From NCBI RefSeq assembly GCF_000835495.1, contig NW_015622543.1, positions 4,824,619-4,888,618 of the forward strand: a DNA stretch of 64,000 nucleotides, in the 5' to 3' direction. Position numbers and translations under genes: made by a program. Position 1 is the first letter of the stretch. Each line of letters opens with the position of its first letter. The notes under the pieces are model-generated. The model had not been told where the DNA came from, did not search any database, and worked only from the letters and a program-made list of their open reading frames with translations. Of this stretch, positions 32,493 to 44,356 are shown piece by piece. The DNA is from Cladophialophora immunda (lineage: Eukaryota; Ascomycota; Eurotiomycetes; Chaetothyriales; Herpotrichiellaceae).

Positions 32493-35005
32493 TCATTTCT
32501 TGTTCCTCTCGGCCTGGGCCTTCAAGAACTCGGACTGGAGCTCCTTCTGCAGTTGCATCGGAGCGCGCTCGTAGTGGCTGAACTCCATACTGAACTCGCC
32601 CTTGCCCTGCGTCGCCGCCCGCAGGTTGCCGCTGAATCCAAACATGCCGTTGAGGCTGGTGTCGGCCCAGACCGTGAAGTCGTCCACGCCGACTTCGGTG
32701 TCGTTGATCACGGCGTTGCGCTTCTGCAACAGTCCGACCACGTTGCCCTGGAACTCGGTCGGGGCCGTCACGACCGTCTTCATCATCGGCTCCAGCACCA
32801 CCGGGTCGGCGTCCATGAATGCTTTTCGGAAGGCCTGCTGCGTCGCGTTCTTGAATGCCATTTCGCTCGAATCCGTCATGTGTGTTGCGCCGTCATTGAT
32901 GATCATGGTCGCGCCGAGGACTTTGTGTCCGACCAAGGGGCCCTTTTCGCAAGACAGGTGGAATCCCTTTTCACAAGCAAACAAGAATTTCTCGGAAATG
33001 GCGCCACCAATAATATGTTCCTCAAAGTGGTTGCCCTCGAGGTTACCTTTGGGCTCCATATAGCCAGCAACACGGGCGTAATCACCCGCTCCGCCGGTTT
33101 GTTTCTTGAGGAGATGGTTGAATTCGACCCGTTTGGTGATGGTCTCTCGGTAAGCAACGCGAGGTGGTCCTGTTTCGCAATCGACCTTGTATTCTCGGCG
33201 CATACGCTCGACGTAGACCTCGAGGTGGAGTTCACCCATGCCCGAGATGATTGTCTGCTCGCTTTCGGTGTCGAAATGGACTCTGAATGTCGGATCTTCG
33301 CGCTGGAACCGGGCAATGGCTTTGGAGAAGTTGGGTAAGTCTTTGTTGTTCTTCGGTTTGATACTGAGAGAGATGACGGGTTCGGGCACGAACATGCTGG
33401 TCATGGTGTAGCCCAACTGCCCGTCCGTAAACGTGTCTCCGGATGCACAGTCAATCCCAAACACCGCGCAGATCTCTCCGGCACCGACTTCGTTCACTTC
33501 TTCCATCTCGTTGGAGTGCATGCGAACAATACGGGGAATCTTGACTCTCTTATCAGTTCGGGCATTGAACACGTTCAGGCCCTTTCGCAGTTTGCCTTGA
33601 TACACACGGATATAGGTGAGTTGACCAAAGTTTGATTCCTCCAACTTAAATGCCAGACCGACGAAGGGCAGCGAATTGTAAGGTACAAGCTTGACCGGAG
33701 CCTCCTTCTGCCTTCGGTCCAGAGCGGTGTTTGATACCTCTGATGGGTTGGGAAGATAGTCGCAGACACCGTCGAGCATCGGCTGGATGAATTTATCGGC
33801 GAGAGCAGATCCCATGAAAATTGGCGTGAACTTTAGCGAGATGGTCGCCCTCCGAATGGCGGCCTTCAGCTGCTCAACCGTGGGCTCCTGTTCATCCAAG
33901 AACAAGTTGGCAATTTCGTCGTCGACATCGGCAAGTGTCTCGATCAGCTTTGCCCTTTTCTCCTTTGCGAGCTGCTGAACCTCGGCTGGGATTTCGTCCT
34001 TGGTGACAATGATCTCACCACGCTCGCCCTCGGCATAGTATGTCTTCATGGTGATCAGGTCGACCACGCCGCGGAACTCGTCTTCGGCGCCGATGGGTAC
34101 CTGAACAGCCGCGGCGGCGATTTTGAGCTTCTTGTTGATCTGGTCGACGGCTTTCCAGGGATTTGCGCCCATCCGGTCCATTTTGTTGATGAAGGTGATT
34201 CGGGGCACATTGTATCTCCGCATCTGTCGGTCCACTGTGATGGTCTGACTTTGGACGCCGGAAACGGCACATAGAATCATGACAGCGCCGTCAAGCACCC
34301 GCAGTGCACGCTCCACCTCAATGGTAAAGTCAATGTGTCCGGGCGTGTCGATCAAGTTGATGTGGTATTTTTCTTCCTTGCCGTTTTCCTTTTTCACCCA
34401 ATCACAGAAAGTGGCGGCGGATTGGATGGTGATGCCCTTTTCTCGTTCGAGTTCCATCGAGTCCATCTTCGCCCCGACTGCGTCTTTGCCACGGACTTCA
34501 TGGATGGACTTGATCCGGCCCGTGTAGAAGAGGACACGTTCCGTCGCCGTCGTTTTGCCGGAATCAATATGCGCCTGTCGACTGTCAACTGACTGACCTT
34601 TGAGGAACAGGGCTCGTGACTGACCGCGATACCAATGTTTCGTACTCTTGACAGCCGGTGCGCCTCCTCGGGCGCCAAGTTGTGAATGATGGTCTCTTGA
34701 GAGAGGGCCTCGGGGTCATCCTGGGCTTCTTCGAGCCTGGTCCGTTATCAGACAAAGACCATAGCCAAAGCGATGAGAAATGCTTACATTGCAGCCGCGG
34801 CGCCGGCAGCACCTCGTCGTTGCTGCCACCGCCGGTCCAGCGGCCATTGTTGCGACGGTGCCCTCAGGGTCGCGGACAGCGTCGGGAGTACCGCAGTGGA
34901 AGCGCATCGTCGGCATACCCAATGTCGCGCGAGACCCGAGTTGTGCGAACGTGCCAAATTGCCGAGAAGCCTCGAAGAGCCTCCGATAGCACGCGAGGCA
35001 CTCAT
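32493..35005 (-). CDS. MEF1: mitochondrial elongation factor G 1
   Basis: Three exons, 34788-35005, 34625-34736 and 32493-34574, encode 803 residues; introns are 51 and 50 nt. The protein is the translocation GTPase of mitochondrial translation. Residues 1 to about 70 ([20 protein letters not shown]...) are rich in Arg, Ser and Ala with almost no acidic residues, as expected for an import presequence. GTP-binding motifs: AHIDSGKTT (residues 111-119), the switch region [19 protein letters not shown] and INKMDRMGA. Domains II-V follow, with [32 protein letters not shown] and the C-terminal [25 protein letters not shown]. The first junction lies where RNIGIA is followed by AHIDSG, so the G1 motif is regenerated by splicing. 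The start at 35005 is the first ATG; codons upstream are open but begin with GTG. Confidence 0.95.
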
Positions 35006-35915
35006 CCTGACAGGTCGCGCGGCCACGAAGCTGGAAACGCGGATCCTCGACACTTCAATGCTCGATGGTGTGGTTTGACGGGAACTTTTTTTCTCGAGCT
35101 CAACCCTGCGTCGCCAAGGTGGACCCCGGTCGCTCCTCAGCCAATCAATCGCGGCTGCGCTCGACGAGGGTCACCCAGCGTCTTCCGATGCCTTGGATAC
35201 AGGCACTTCTTCCTCGTTGCTTTCTACTTGGTTCACTGCAGTTGGACCGGAGCCTTCTCAGCGTAGGGAGCAGCCCGCCGCGAGCTATGCCAGCCCATGC
35301 CAGATATCACCACAGAGCACATCGACCTTGCACCCTCAATTCCCCTATTAACCCGCATGAACGACTGTTTGCAGGGAGACCAAACACGAGCTTCGTTTCT
35401 TATATCCCTTCCTATGCGGCCAACTCTACGAGCGATGGCCTTTTCCAGGGGATGCCGGGGCAAGACAACAGAGAGCCACATCGGTGCAAGATTTCCTCCT
35501 ACTGACGGGCCTTATGGCGCTGCTACAGTCACAACTGGAGCAGCAGAGCCACGCGTACTACAGAAAGGTCTGATGGCCATTAGGGACCCGTCCGGCCTTG
35601 TGCGGCCGATGTCGCTCCTCTCTTCCACCGTCTGAAGATTACTTGAGCATGTTATGTTGTCTCTTCTTCGCGCAGCTGAGAATACTTCCCCCATCGGCGA
35701 TCAATCCACTAACATACGCGAAATGTTGATTCATTGGCCAACACCGCTGGCAGCCTGATGCCTCGATATGCCCGACTCCTCGGCGAGCTCGGCTCTATCG
35801 CTGATTGTCGCTTTTGTGGACGCGTTACAGACGTCTATATAAACAGTGACCGTCGTCTTCAGAACAGAGGGAGGAATTCGTTTGATCTCGGTCCACCAGC
35901 TAGTCTCTTGTCAAC
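35006..35915. promoter_or_regulatory. divergent promoter region, EF-G / O-methyltransferase
   Basis: 910 bases between diverging start codons. An open plus-strand frame (35065-35505) has no domain and is probably chance. A good TATA box lies on the methyltransferase side. Confidence 0.55.
35836..35843 (+). promoter_or_regulatory. TATA box of the O-methyltransferase gene
   Basis: TATATAAA, 73-80 bases upstream of the ATG at 35916, would place transcription start about 40-45 bases before the coding region. A strong TATA box is more usual for inducible than housekeeping genes in fungi. Confidence 0.6.
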
Positions 35916-36638
35916 ATGTCCTCATCCACCACCCTCTACCAACGCGCCCAGGAAATCGATTCGGTCGCACAATCCTCCCTCCTCCCCCAACCCAACACTA
36001 GTCTCTCGCAAGCGCTTTCCTATGCTCTTGAAAACTCCGCCGCCAACGGTCTTCCACCCATAACCATCTCCCCACTGCAAGGTCAATTCTTGGCGGTCCA
36101 AGCCCAGCTGATCAACGCAAAGAACATCCTCGAAATCGGGACGTTGGGAGGATACTCGACGCTCTGGTTTTTGAGTGCCGGTGCCCATGTCACCTCTCTC
36201 GAGATCAACCCTCATCACCGTGACATGGCCCTGCAGAACCTCAAGCATGCGGGCTACGACGAGGGAAAGGATTTCGAGATCATCCTCGCACCCGCGCTAG
36301 AGAGCCTTCCGCGTCTTCTTGCAGAACAAAAGGACGGCAAAAGGGGCAAGTTCGACTTGGCCTTCATCGACGCGGACTGGGCCGAGCAATACGAGTATTT
36401 CCAACACGCCGTGCAACTTGCACGTCCGAACGGGTGCATTTACGTCGACAATGTCGTACGCGGGATCCTCGAGGGACCAGATAGTAAAGAGTTTGAGGCC
36501 GGTCAGAAGGAGAGTTTGCCGGTCAAGGTAGGGAAAGACGACAGAGTACAGGCCACGCTGGTGAGTGTCGTCAGCAGTCACAAGGGACGTGAAGGCGAGA
36601 CGTTTGATGGGTTTCTCTTGGCCGTCGTCAAGGGGTGA
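35916..36638 (+). CDS. SAM-dependent O-methyltransferase (catechol/caffeoyl-CoA OMT type)
   Basis: Single exon, 240 residues, the usual size of this small cation-dependent methyltransferase family. The SAM-binding motif is AKNILEIGTLGGYSTLWFL (about residues 68-86); motif II follows as HVTSLEINPHHRDMALQNLKHAGY, and the metal/substrate motif as FDLAFIDADWAEQYEYFQHAVQL and CIYVDNVVRGILEGP. These enzymes transfer a methyl group from SAM to catechol-like hydroxyls. No signal peptide, so cytosolic. Substrate unknown; no secondary-metabolite backbone gene lies nearby. Its stop is only 134 bases from the converging potassium transporter. Confidence 0.93.
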   Translation: MSSSTTLYQRAQEIDSVAQSSLLPQPNTSLSQALSYALENSAANGLPPITISPLQGQFLAVQAQLINAKNILEIGTLGGYSTLWFLSAGAHVTSLEINPHHRDMALQNLKHAGYDEGKDFEIILAPALESLPRLLAEQKDGKRGKFDLAFIDADWAEQYEYFQHAVQLARPNGCIYVDNVVRGILEGPDSKEFEAGQKESLPVKVGKDDRVQATLVSVVSSHKGREGETFDGFLLAVVKG

Positions 36639-36772
36639 GAAAGCAAAGAGACTGGGGTTGTTGTTGGAGGGCCTGTCTCACAGAATCAGTAGAAAACGCA
36701 CCTGTCCTAGTCGACATGCTCCATATGCAAACTGCCTTTTCGCGTTGCTCGGAGAGCTCTCTCTCCTCCAAA

Positions 36773-39394
36773 TCACACCTCCTTGACGAATCCTACCTCA
36801 ACGACTTTCTCCACTGGCACATTCAGAGCCTGAACTTTCGTGCGCGTATTTTCTCGAAGCCACAAAAATATTTCCAACAATCCTCTTCGCAAGATATACC
36901 CTGGCGTCGGTTTGCCCTTTCTCACACGCATTTGTTCCTTGCCCACGACGTAGACCACTTGGCTCTCGTACGCTCGTTGCAGTCCAGCAAGCCTGTGAGC
37001 GAGCTCGAGATTCTCTGAAGAAGGGCGTCCGGATTCAGGTGCGGAGGAAGGGATGGTCACTTCGGTAGAAGAGTAGACAAGATCCCTTTCCTTTGCGACT
37101 CCATTGATTAAATCTGCATCTGCGCTCGAAATGATCCCGAAACATTCGCGGACGAGAAAGTTGCGGATCTGCTCGTAGAGCAACCCTCCCAAATCGTTTG
37201 TCACGACTTCGTCATTATACCCGTGCCGGATCATGATGCGATACGTATCGGGCATGACCCGCTTGCTGTTTCCATCGTCGTCCCCGATATAACACCGCGA
37301 CACAGCATATCTCTCGTCGGGCGGCACAGTGGGAATCTGCAAGGGCCGCAAGTGGAAGAAGACAATGACATCGTTCGCGGCATGAAATTTCTGCAAAAAG
37401 TGGATGAACACCGTCGGCGTACTGGAGGGTAAGCCAGACTTGTCAAAGAAAATCCCCATGCCTTCGATGCGCCTAATTTCCTTGCCACCAAATGCAGGCG
37501 AAAGCTTCAGCTTCCGGGTATAAATGTTGGTGCTGTCCGCAACAGGGGTCGCAGTGGCCTGGATCAAATGACTTGGTGGGAAGCGATCTGATGCTTCGGC
37601 GCGCCATTGCTGTTCCTTGCCGTATCGCCAGAGCAGAAAAGTGGAAGTGAGAACCATTGCCAGAGCCAGTGTGAACCATGCACCTTCGGGTACTTTTGTT
37701 ACGGCCGACGAGAGGAAGGTACCATCAAAGAGTGCGAAGATGAGCCAAACAGGCAGCACAAGGTAAGCTGGGACACGCCAGACAATCAACGCGACTATTG
37801 CGACCATGCAGGTTGTCAACATGGTCACCAAGATCTGCATAGCGGGAATTAATCAGTTCAACCACGCCAGAAAACAGCGTTACCATCCCCGGGAGCGAAA
37901 CATCGAAAATCACTGTACAGGGTAAATTCAGAGCTATTACGTACCACGCAGACACCATAAGCATGGCCCAAGTTCGTGGTATTGGTATAGACTCCCGTCA
38001 CGATGACAGTACCGACCATGAGCAGCCAATTCGCGATAGGAATGTAGACTTGCCCGTAGAAGATCCTCGAGGTATGCACCACCTTGATTTGGGGAAAGTA
38101 GCTTAACTTCATAATTTGGGTGAGTAGCTGAAAGACCGCTGTGATTATTGCTTGACTTGCAACGACTGCTGCCAAAATCGCGATAATCAGCGACGGCCAG
38201 AAACACCCCGGTGGGACTGTGTTGTAGAACGGATTTGACCACGCAGACGGGTCGTCAGAGATATATGCTGCTTGGCCAATATAACCGAGCAACAGGCACG
38301 GGAAGGCAAATGTAAGCCAGGAGAGCTGAATGGCGCGTTGAGTAAAAGCCCCCAAGTCGGCGAACAGGGCTTCACAGCCGGTAAATGCCAGAAGAATACC
38401 TCCCAGACTTTTCCAGCCGTCAGTCTTGTTCCGGACCAAGTAGGCTCCAGCGAAGTAAGGTGAAAACGCCTTGAGAACTGACGAGTCGTGCCGAGCCAGG
38501 TTGTATATGCCGAATGCGGCATTGAGTAGTAGCCAGATAATAACAATAGGGGCGAATGTACTTGCGAGCTTCGTTATGCCAAATGGCTGAACCAGAAAAA
38601 GGATAACAAGAATACCGCACGATGAGCCGATGATGGTGCTCTGTGATATAGTAGGGTGAACAACCTCTATCCCTTGAATAGCCCCGAGGACCGATTGCGC
38701 CGGTGTAAGGACACCATCAGACATGACGAGAGCGACGCCAAAGACGCCTAGAATATTCAGCAGCCATTGCGTCGTTCGAGATCGTTCCATTAGGCCTCGT
38801 GTTTTCTGTGCCGATCGTCCTAAGTCACTAGCAGTGTGACGTTCTATTTTGACCAACTGCTCCTCTCGAGGATCACGTCTGACGATGTTTGCATACCTCG
38901 ACAAAAGGGAGAAGAGGGCGAATGTCCCCCCTTCGCCTTCATCGTCTGCAGAAAGAACAATCAGGCAGTATTTGATGCTGACCATGATAGTGAGGGACCA
39001 AATGATCAGAGACAGGGCTCCAAGCAGGTCGTCATAAGAAGGGTCGTCTGTGAAAGTCGAGGAGTAGACATAGAGGGGACTTGTGCCGATATCGCCGTAG
39101 ATGACTCCGGTGGATTGATATGCCAGCCATAGCAGCTTGATTCCTGTAAAGGTCTGTCTCTGGTCAGTGTTGTTGTGCAGCTGGTGCGACAAGTAAGCTG
39201 CCGTTTACCTGCTTCCTCTTGAGATCTCGGTCCTGGATTTTGAGCGACTCTGTATCTTCCTCATTTCTCACACGCCTTCTCGAGTTCTGAGCACGAATAC
39301 TTCCGACCCCCGCAACCTCTCTGCTTCTCAATGTGTAGAAGTGCGATGCCACCGGCCGGATCGCATCGTCGGATTGATTGCGAGGGCGTGCCAT
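36773..39394 (-). CDS. HAK1: HAK/KUP-family potassium transporter
   Basis: Three exons, 39209-39394, 37945-39153 and 36773-37834, encode 818 residues; introns are 55 and 110 nt. The protein takes up potassium across the plasma membrane at low external levels. Residues 1-62 are a cytosolic Arg-rich tail (MARPRNQSDD...DRDLKRKQ). The first membrane helix holds the family signature LAYQSTGVIYGDIGTSPLYVYSSTF (around 73-95). Further helices follow, including LLNILGVFGVALVMSDGVLTPAQSVLGAI, and at least ten more hydrophobic spans extend to about residue 520. The cytosolic C-terminal half has IYTRKLKLSPAFGG..IEGMGIFFD and DVIVFFHLRPLQIPTVPPDERY. The first acceptor was placed at AGACAG because that gives KRKQTFTG in frame; the next AG (TTTACAG) would break it. 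Confidence 0.95.
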
Positions 39395-40489
39395 TCGGTC
39401 ACGGCTTCATCAAGTTGTACAAGCGAAGTGCGAAGTTTCGAAGCGTGCCAGATCCGCCGAGTTCCCAGCAGCGCCAACAGGGTCGAGAGATGCAGGGCGA
39501 AGGAAAGAGGAGTCGAGGAGAGAAGAGATCCCATATGTGGGATGGCCGCATGGAATACGTCTTGTGAGCAAGACACCCGCGTGATACCCCCATTTTCATT
39601 GGAAAGCGTGAAAGCTAGGGACAGCGCATGGCTATTTGAGAGGGTTAGGCTGCATGGATCTGCATCGCCACAATGCCATTATCCCACATACCCCACCACC
39701 ACTGCCTAGACGAACTTGGCGGATGGCATAGGCGGTGTCTCTACCTGATCTGGGATCAGGAGGGAAGAAGTGTGACAAAGGAAATGTGTCAGAAGCATGA
39801 AAGAGCAGGAAAGGTTGTCCTGGAAATAAAGGGAGCACTCTCAGCCCATAGTCAGTACTCGATACAGCCTCTTGTAGGCTTCTTCTGCCACGGCGCAGTG
39901 GAGAGTCGGTGGATAATCGGGCCACCGCGTCCACTGGGGAGATAACGAGCAGAAACTAAGAGCTGCATTGCATTTTCGATGCGCCAACGCCAGCCGAGCG
40001 AGGAGGATGCGTGGGGACGCGTGGTAAACAATAATCCCTCATGCAGGTGAGGAGACACTGCGACCAGGACGAGGTGTGGTAGGCATAAGGCGGACGAGGT
40101 GGAGGAAACAAGGTATAGATAGGTGGACGCTTGAGCTGCTCTAGCGTCGGCAAAGGGGCCATGGGCCAGTAGAAGATCGTCTCACCTCTTCAGCTGCTGT
40201 TCCGTCCTCCCGGCAGCTTCAGGTCGTGACATGCCGCTTCCTGTTAGACGTGTTCGGGCTGACCTTTCCACAACGACATGGTGGTGGACTCGGGGGAGAA
40301 GCGTGGCTCGAAAGTGCGGATCTGAACACCGCTCTCTTTGGTGGCTCTCGTGTAGCCTTGTCGGAATAGATATATATAGCAGATTCGAGCCAGGGCTCTG
40401 CAGCTCGCCCACTGCAGACACTCGAGTCAAGCAGGAAGGATGAATAGATAATCCCTGACAGCCAGCCACAGTTCGGTTTTCTTGTGCCG
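39395..40489. promoter_or_regulatory. HAK upstream region
   Basis: 1095 bases between the HAK start codon and the Sac1 stop, both minus strand. No supported gene. A GATATATATAG string at about 40367-40378 is TATA-like on either strand but about 970 bases from the HAK start, so a role would need a long leader. Confidence 0.5.
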
Positions 40490-42656
40490 TTATTCTATCC
40501 TCTTCTTGCCCTCTTCCATATATCCCATATTTGCCGTGCTAATGTTCCTCATTCTCCGATCCTTGCCGCTTGCCGACGCGATGATCGGCCCCACGACTTT
40601 GTCCTTGTGAGCCCGGGATAGGGCCTCCGAATACCCTTCACTCGCGAACGCTGGGGTGTTGAGTTTCGGCCAATTGACATACAACAGTCCATGTGCATAA
40701 ATGAACTGGAACGCCCACCCGGCCACAACCAAACACAAAATAACAAAGATACGCAGGGGCCAGATTGCTGAGTCCGGCGGCCGCCGAGTGAGAAGTGACA
40801 CAAACACAATAAACAAAGACGCGGCCAACACATATGGCACAGCTTGAATGATGAGCGGCCTTCGGTCCGCAAACATCAGAGAAGATCCAACACCATAGGT
40901 GGACGGCAAATAGGAGCCCAGAAAGAGATCGAAGCCGTCCTGCCGCGGGCCATCCAGAAAGTTGTTGCGGATATACCGGGTGGCGGAGTTGTTGAAATCC
41001 TGTACCGCCCCAGCTCTCGTGCGTTTTCCAGTACGCGTAAAGTCCGTCTTCAACGCGCCGGTACCCGAGTACGAGTTCGAAACCACATCTGCGTTGTCGG
41101 CCCATACGTTGCGGAACAGAAACTCGAATGCTCTGTCGTCTTGAGCCCTCTCGCCGGGTTGCAGGATGCCGGCGTCTTGGAACTGTTGAGTCAAGGCCCA
41201 TCTACCCAACATGCTCTGGACCACGTTTGTCCGATCTAGGCAGTCCATGCAATTGGTGCGCACCACTGCGGTCTGCCGACATCGAACCTCCAGGACTCCA
41301 GATGGGTCACCGGGCATTTCGACGCCCCGGAAATACTGCCCTTTCCTCAGGCCATCTATCAGCTCATCCAGCAAGAGTTCGGCCCGGTGCCATTTGTACC
41401 CTTTGGTCTCACTGTGAAAATCGAAGTAGATATAGTGTAGTTTGTCCATTCTCTGGCGGCTGTTCTGCGGTTCAATATCTCGGAATTTTTCGTCCGTCCG
41501 TGCACCGGCTTCGACCGACTCTTGCGGAGAGCTGACGAGGATTCGGACCATCTGTTCATAAGCCTTCTTCACTCGTTCCTCCCTGCCGCGCTGATTGACC
41601 AGGTTAACCAAGTAGTTCTCGCCATAGATTCTGATCTGCTCGTCAAAGTGCTTCCGTGCGGCATCGACCGCGGACTCCACACCCCGGATTTGCAGCTTGG
41701 GGGTGTAGCGAAGGTCGTTGATCTCTGCCCAGAAGACAGGGACACTACCTGGTGACCACCCCGTTAGTACCGGTAGTGGTCCAAAGTGACATGTGTTGCT
41801 TACCGCGCGTCTGGATGTATGACATGACTTGGGTCTCTGTAGACTGGCTTCCGGCATTTCCATTCTGCATGCCTTGTCCGCCCGCGTAGCCAGTCGGGCC
41901 TGAGGCGTCGTTGAGCAGAGCAACCTGCTCTGTCTCGTTGAAGTTCGCCACGTGGCCTTCATCGTCAACCCCCCGAGAGAAATATCTTGTCCCACCGCGA
42001 AATCTAGACCTTCTGGTGATAAGGGCGAAAGTGAACGGAGTGTTCTTGACCTTGGCCGGCGTGATACGCAACATGCCATGCATGACCGGGAGAATGTATG
42101 GATCCGCGCCAGGTTGTTGTTGTCCCCGCAGCCCTCCTAGCCTGAAGTCGATCAGGTCTGTCTGGACGAACCTGTTCCAAAAGAAGCGATCATCTGCTCT
42201 CTTCCACATTGGCTGGGAGTGGTCCGACTCGGACTGGCGCTGGAAGCTGGAGGTTATGTCAATCGAGTAGGAGAAATACATCGGGCTCGAGGTAAGTAAT
42301 GCCTTGAGGTAAGAGAGGTACGTGTCTTCGTCGGGGTCGCGGACGGGCCGCTCGCGCAGGGGGAGGAACTCGGTAGCGACGACTTTGTAGATCATGTGGC
42401 CACGCAGTCTGCCCATGGGCTGTGCTTTGGTGATGACAATGATGTACTTGTCCAGCTTCAGTTTGATGATGCCCAAGATCCCGGCGATACTCGACACCCG
42501 TTTTGCCCCCAGGAGAGACCCATCGTTCAGTCGGATATCCCCCGACGGTCTCTCGACCACCAGAGTTGGTGCAGAGGAGTTGGAGGGCGAGGTGAAAGCG
42601 TAATGGCTGGTGGAGGCGTGGACGTTGATGTCCCGGAAGGGAAGCAAGTTAGCCAT
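40490..42656 (-). CDS. SAC1: Sac1-type phosphoinositide phosphatase
   Basis: Two exons, 41804-42656 and 40490-41748 (55-nt intron), encode 703 residues. Sac1 removes phosphate mainly from phosphatidylinositol 4-phosphate at the ER and Golgi. The N-terminal Sac domain includes FSYSIDITSSFQRQ and FVQTDLIDFRLGGL. The junction regenerates YIQTRGSVPVFWAEINDLRYTPKLQI, a highly conserved Sac stretch. The catalytic C-x5-R motif is NCMDCLDRTN, with Cys451 and Arg457. Near the C-terminus two hydrophobic spans (LIIQAVPYVLAASLFIVFVSLL and RIFVILCLVVAGWAFQFIYA) anchor it, as in yeast Sac1. A Gln/Gly/Asn-rich insert near residue 275 is slightly longer than usual. Confidence 0.96.
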
Positions 42657-43018
42657 TGCGAAGAGAGCTCGAGGGTGGTCGCAGAGAGGCCTTTGTCAAA
42701 GTCTTTACTATCGTATCATGATTTGGGTACAGGATAAGGGTTGGGAAGATAAAGAAATCGTGAAAGAGGGAGAGGCTGCGTAACTGTTGCCCGTTGTTTG
42801 TGGCGGTGATTTGGCTGCCTTCCGTCATCTTCTTGGCCCAGATCTCCCAGATCTCCCCCAACTGTCCGGAACTTTCGAACTGCAAGTAATAACACCACCG
42901 GCCAGACAATCATCAAACGTACCAAATTCTTCTTAAATCGTTACCCCGAGTCCGAGGCTGATCTCCAGAGGCCTGTTCGACACCTGAATCGTAGCCAAAT
43001 ATCAATCGCAGCCCGATC
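42657..43018. promoter_or_regulatory. divergent promoter region, Sac1 / Rab5
   Basis: 362 bases between diverging start codons of two endomembrane genes; no clear element or gene seen. Confidence 0.55.
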
Positions 43019-43851
43019 ATGGCCGCTCGAGCTCCCGCAGGCCGACCAGGCGCAGGCGGCAGGTTTGCCCAATTCAAGCTCGTCCTTCTCGGTATGTTGA
43101 GGACAACCCCCTCCTCGTAAGCCACTCATTAATGCCATCCAGGTGAATCGGCAGTAGGAAAGGTACTTTGCCAGGCAACTCCGGTACCCCCTACGAATCA
43201 TTCCGTCCTAACAGATCTTCCTTGCCGCAGAGCTCTTTAGTCCTCCGTTTTGTCAAAGATCAATTCGACGACTACCGCGAATCTACCATCGGGGCCGCAT
43301 TCCTCACTCAGACGATATCATTAGACGAGAACACGACGGTCAAATTCGAGATATGGGATACCGCGGGTCAAGAGCGATACAAGTCCCTCGCTCCGATGTA
43401 CTACAGGAATGCGAACTGCGCAGTGGTTGTTTACGATATCACCCAGGCGGTACATTCCCCCTACTCTTGGAAAGGTGGAACAACAACTAATAGTGCTTGC
43501 CAGTCATCCCTAGATAAGGCCAAGTCGTGGGTCAAGGAACTCCAAAGACAGGCCAACGAAAACATCATCATCGCCCTTGCCGGCAACAAACTCGACATCG
43601 TCGAAGAGTACCCCGACAAGCGGGCCATTCAGACCGCCGACGCAGAAGCATATGCCAAAGAAGCCGGCCTGCTCTTTTTTGAAACATCCGCAAAGACGTC
43701 GACGAACGTCAAGGAATTATTCACCGCCATTGCGAAGAAACTGCCCCTGGATCAGGCGGGGCCCAGGAATCTGAGGGCGACTCCCCGACCGGGTGTGGAT
43801 TTGAGACCGGAATCGACTGGGACGCAGGGCGCAGGGAATTGCCAGTGTTGA
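43019..43851 (+). CDS. VPS21: Rab5-family GTPase (Vps21/Ypt5 type)
   Basis: Four exons, 43019-43091, 43143-43162 (20 nt), 43231-43449 and 43504-43851, encode 219 residues. Rab5 controls fusion of early endosomes. Motifs are in order: [20 protein letters not shown] (P-loop, built from exons 1-3), effector region [31 protein letters not shown] (switch II, typical of Rab5), GNKLDIV, and [14 protein letters not shown]. The C-terminus ends NCQC, a CXC geranylgeranylation site. The start matches the Rab5 beginning with a Gly/Ala/Arg-rich segment. The two introns around the 20-nt exon are 51 and 68 nt. The intron after ITQA is 54 nt. Confidence 0.96.
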
Positions 43852-44356
43852 TTGCCGGGCAGCCGCCAAGTAGCCGTTCTCTGAGATTGTTCATGTCCGT
43901 CTTTCCCAAGGGTTTGATCTAGCAGGCGCAAGACGGGAAGGTATTGTGTGGGCGGGTTAGGGCGCGGATGCTGGATAGGGGAATCTGGAATTCGCAAATG
44001 CTAGCCTAGTCGATGTCAACCATCTAACAGCACATTCGACACCGGGGAGCTGTCAACGATAGGACCCGAGCAGGGAATACCGATGAGGCCGTTGACAAAG
44101 GCGCCCGGTAAGACCTCTCCCCGGATCGAAGACCATCCATCGACACCCATCATTGTTATATACTTTGCCAGGCAGTGCCACAGGCGTTTCCGAGAACAGT
44201 TATCAGTGTCCAGGATTGTGTGGCGTTTGTTTTATCAAGCACAATCCTCTAATGCCTAGAGATACAGTTGTTTCGCGACCCTCTCAGCCAGCGACCCTCT
44301 CCTGATCCAATACCCTGCATCCCTTCCTTCGTGCCATCGATAGCCTTCTTGTGCAC
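43852..44356. other. convergent intergenic, Rab5 and Rtc5 3' ends
   Basis: 505 bases between facing stop codons; no gene, RNA or repeat recognised. Confidence 0.5.

Noticed and set aside
35065..35505. 146-codon plus-strand frame in the EF-G/O-methyltransferase gap
   Set aside because: No domain, unlikely composition, and it lies where both promoters should be.
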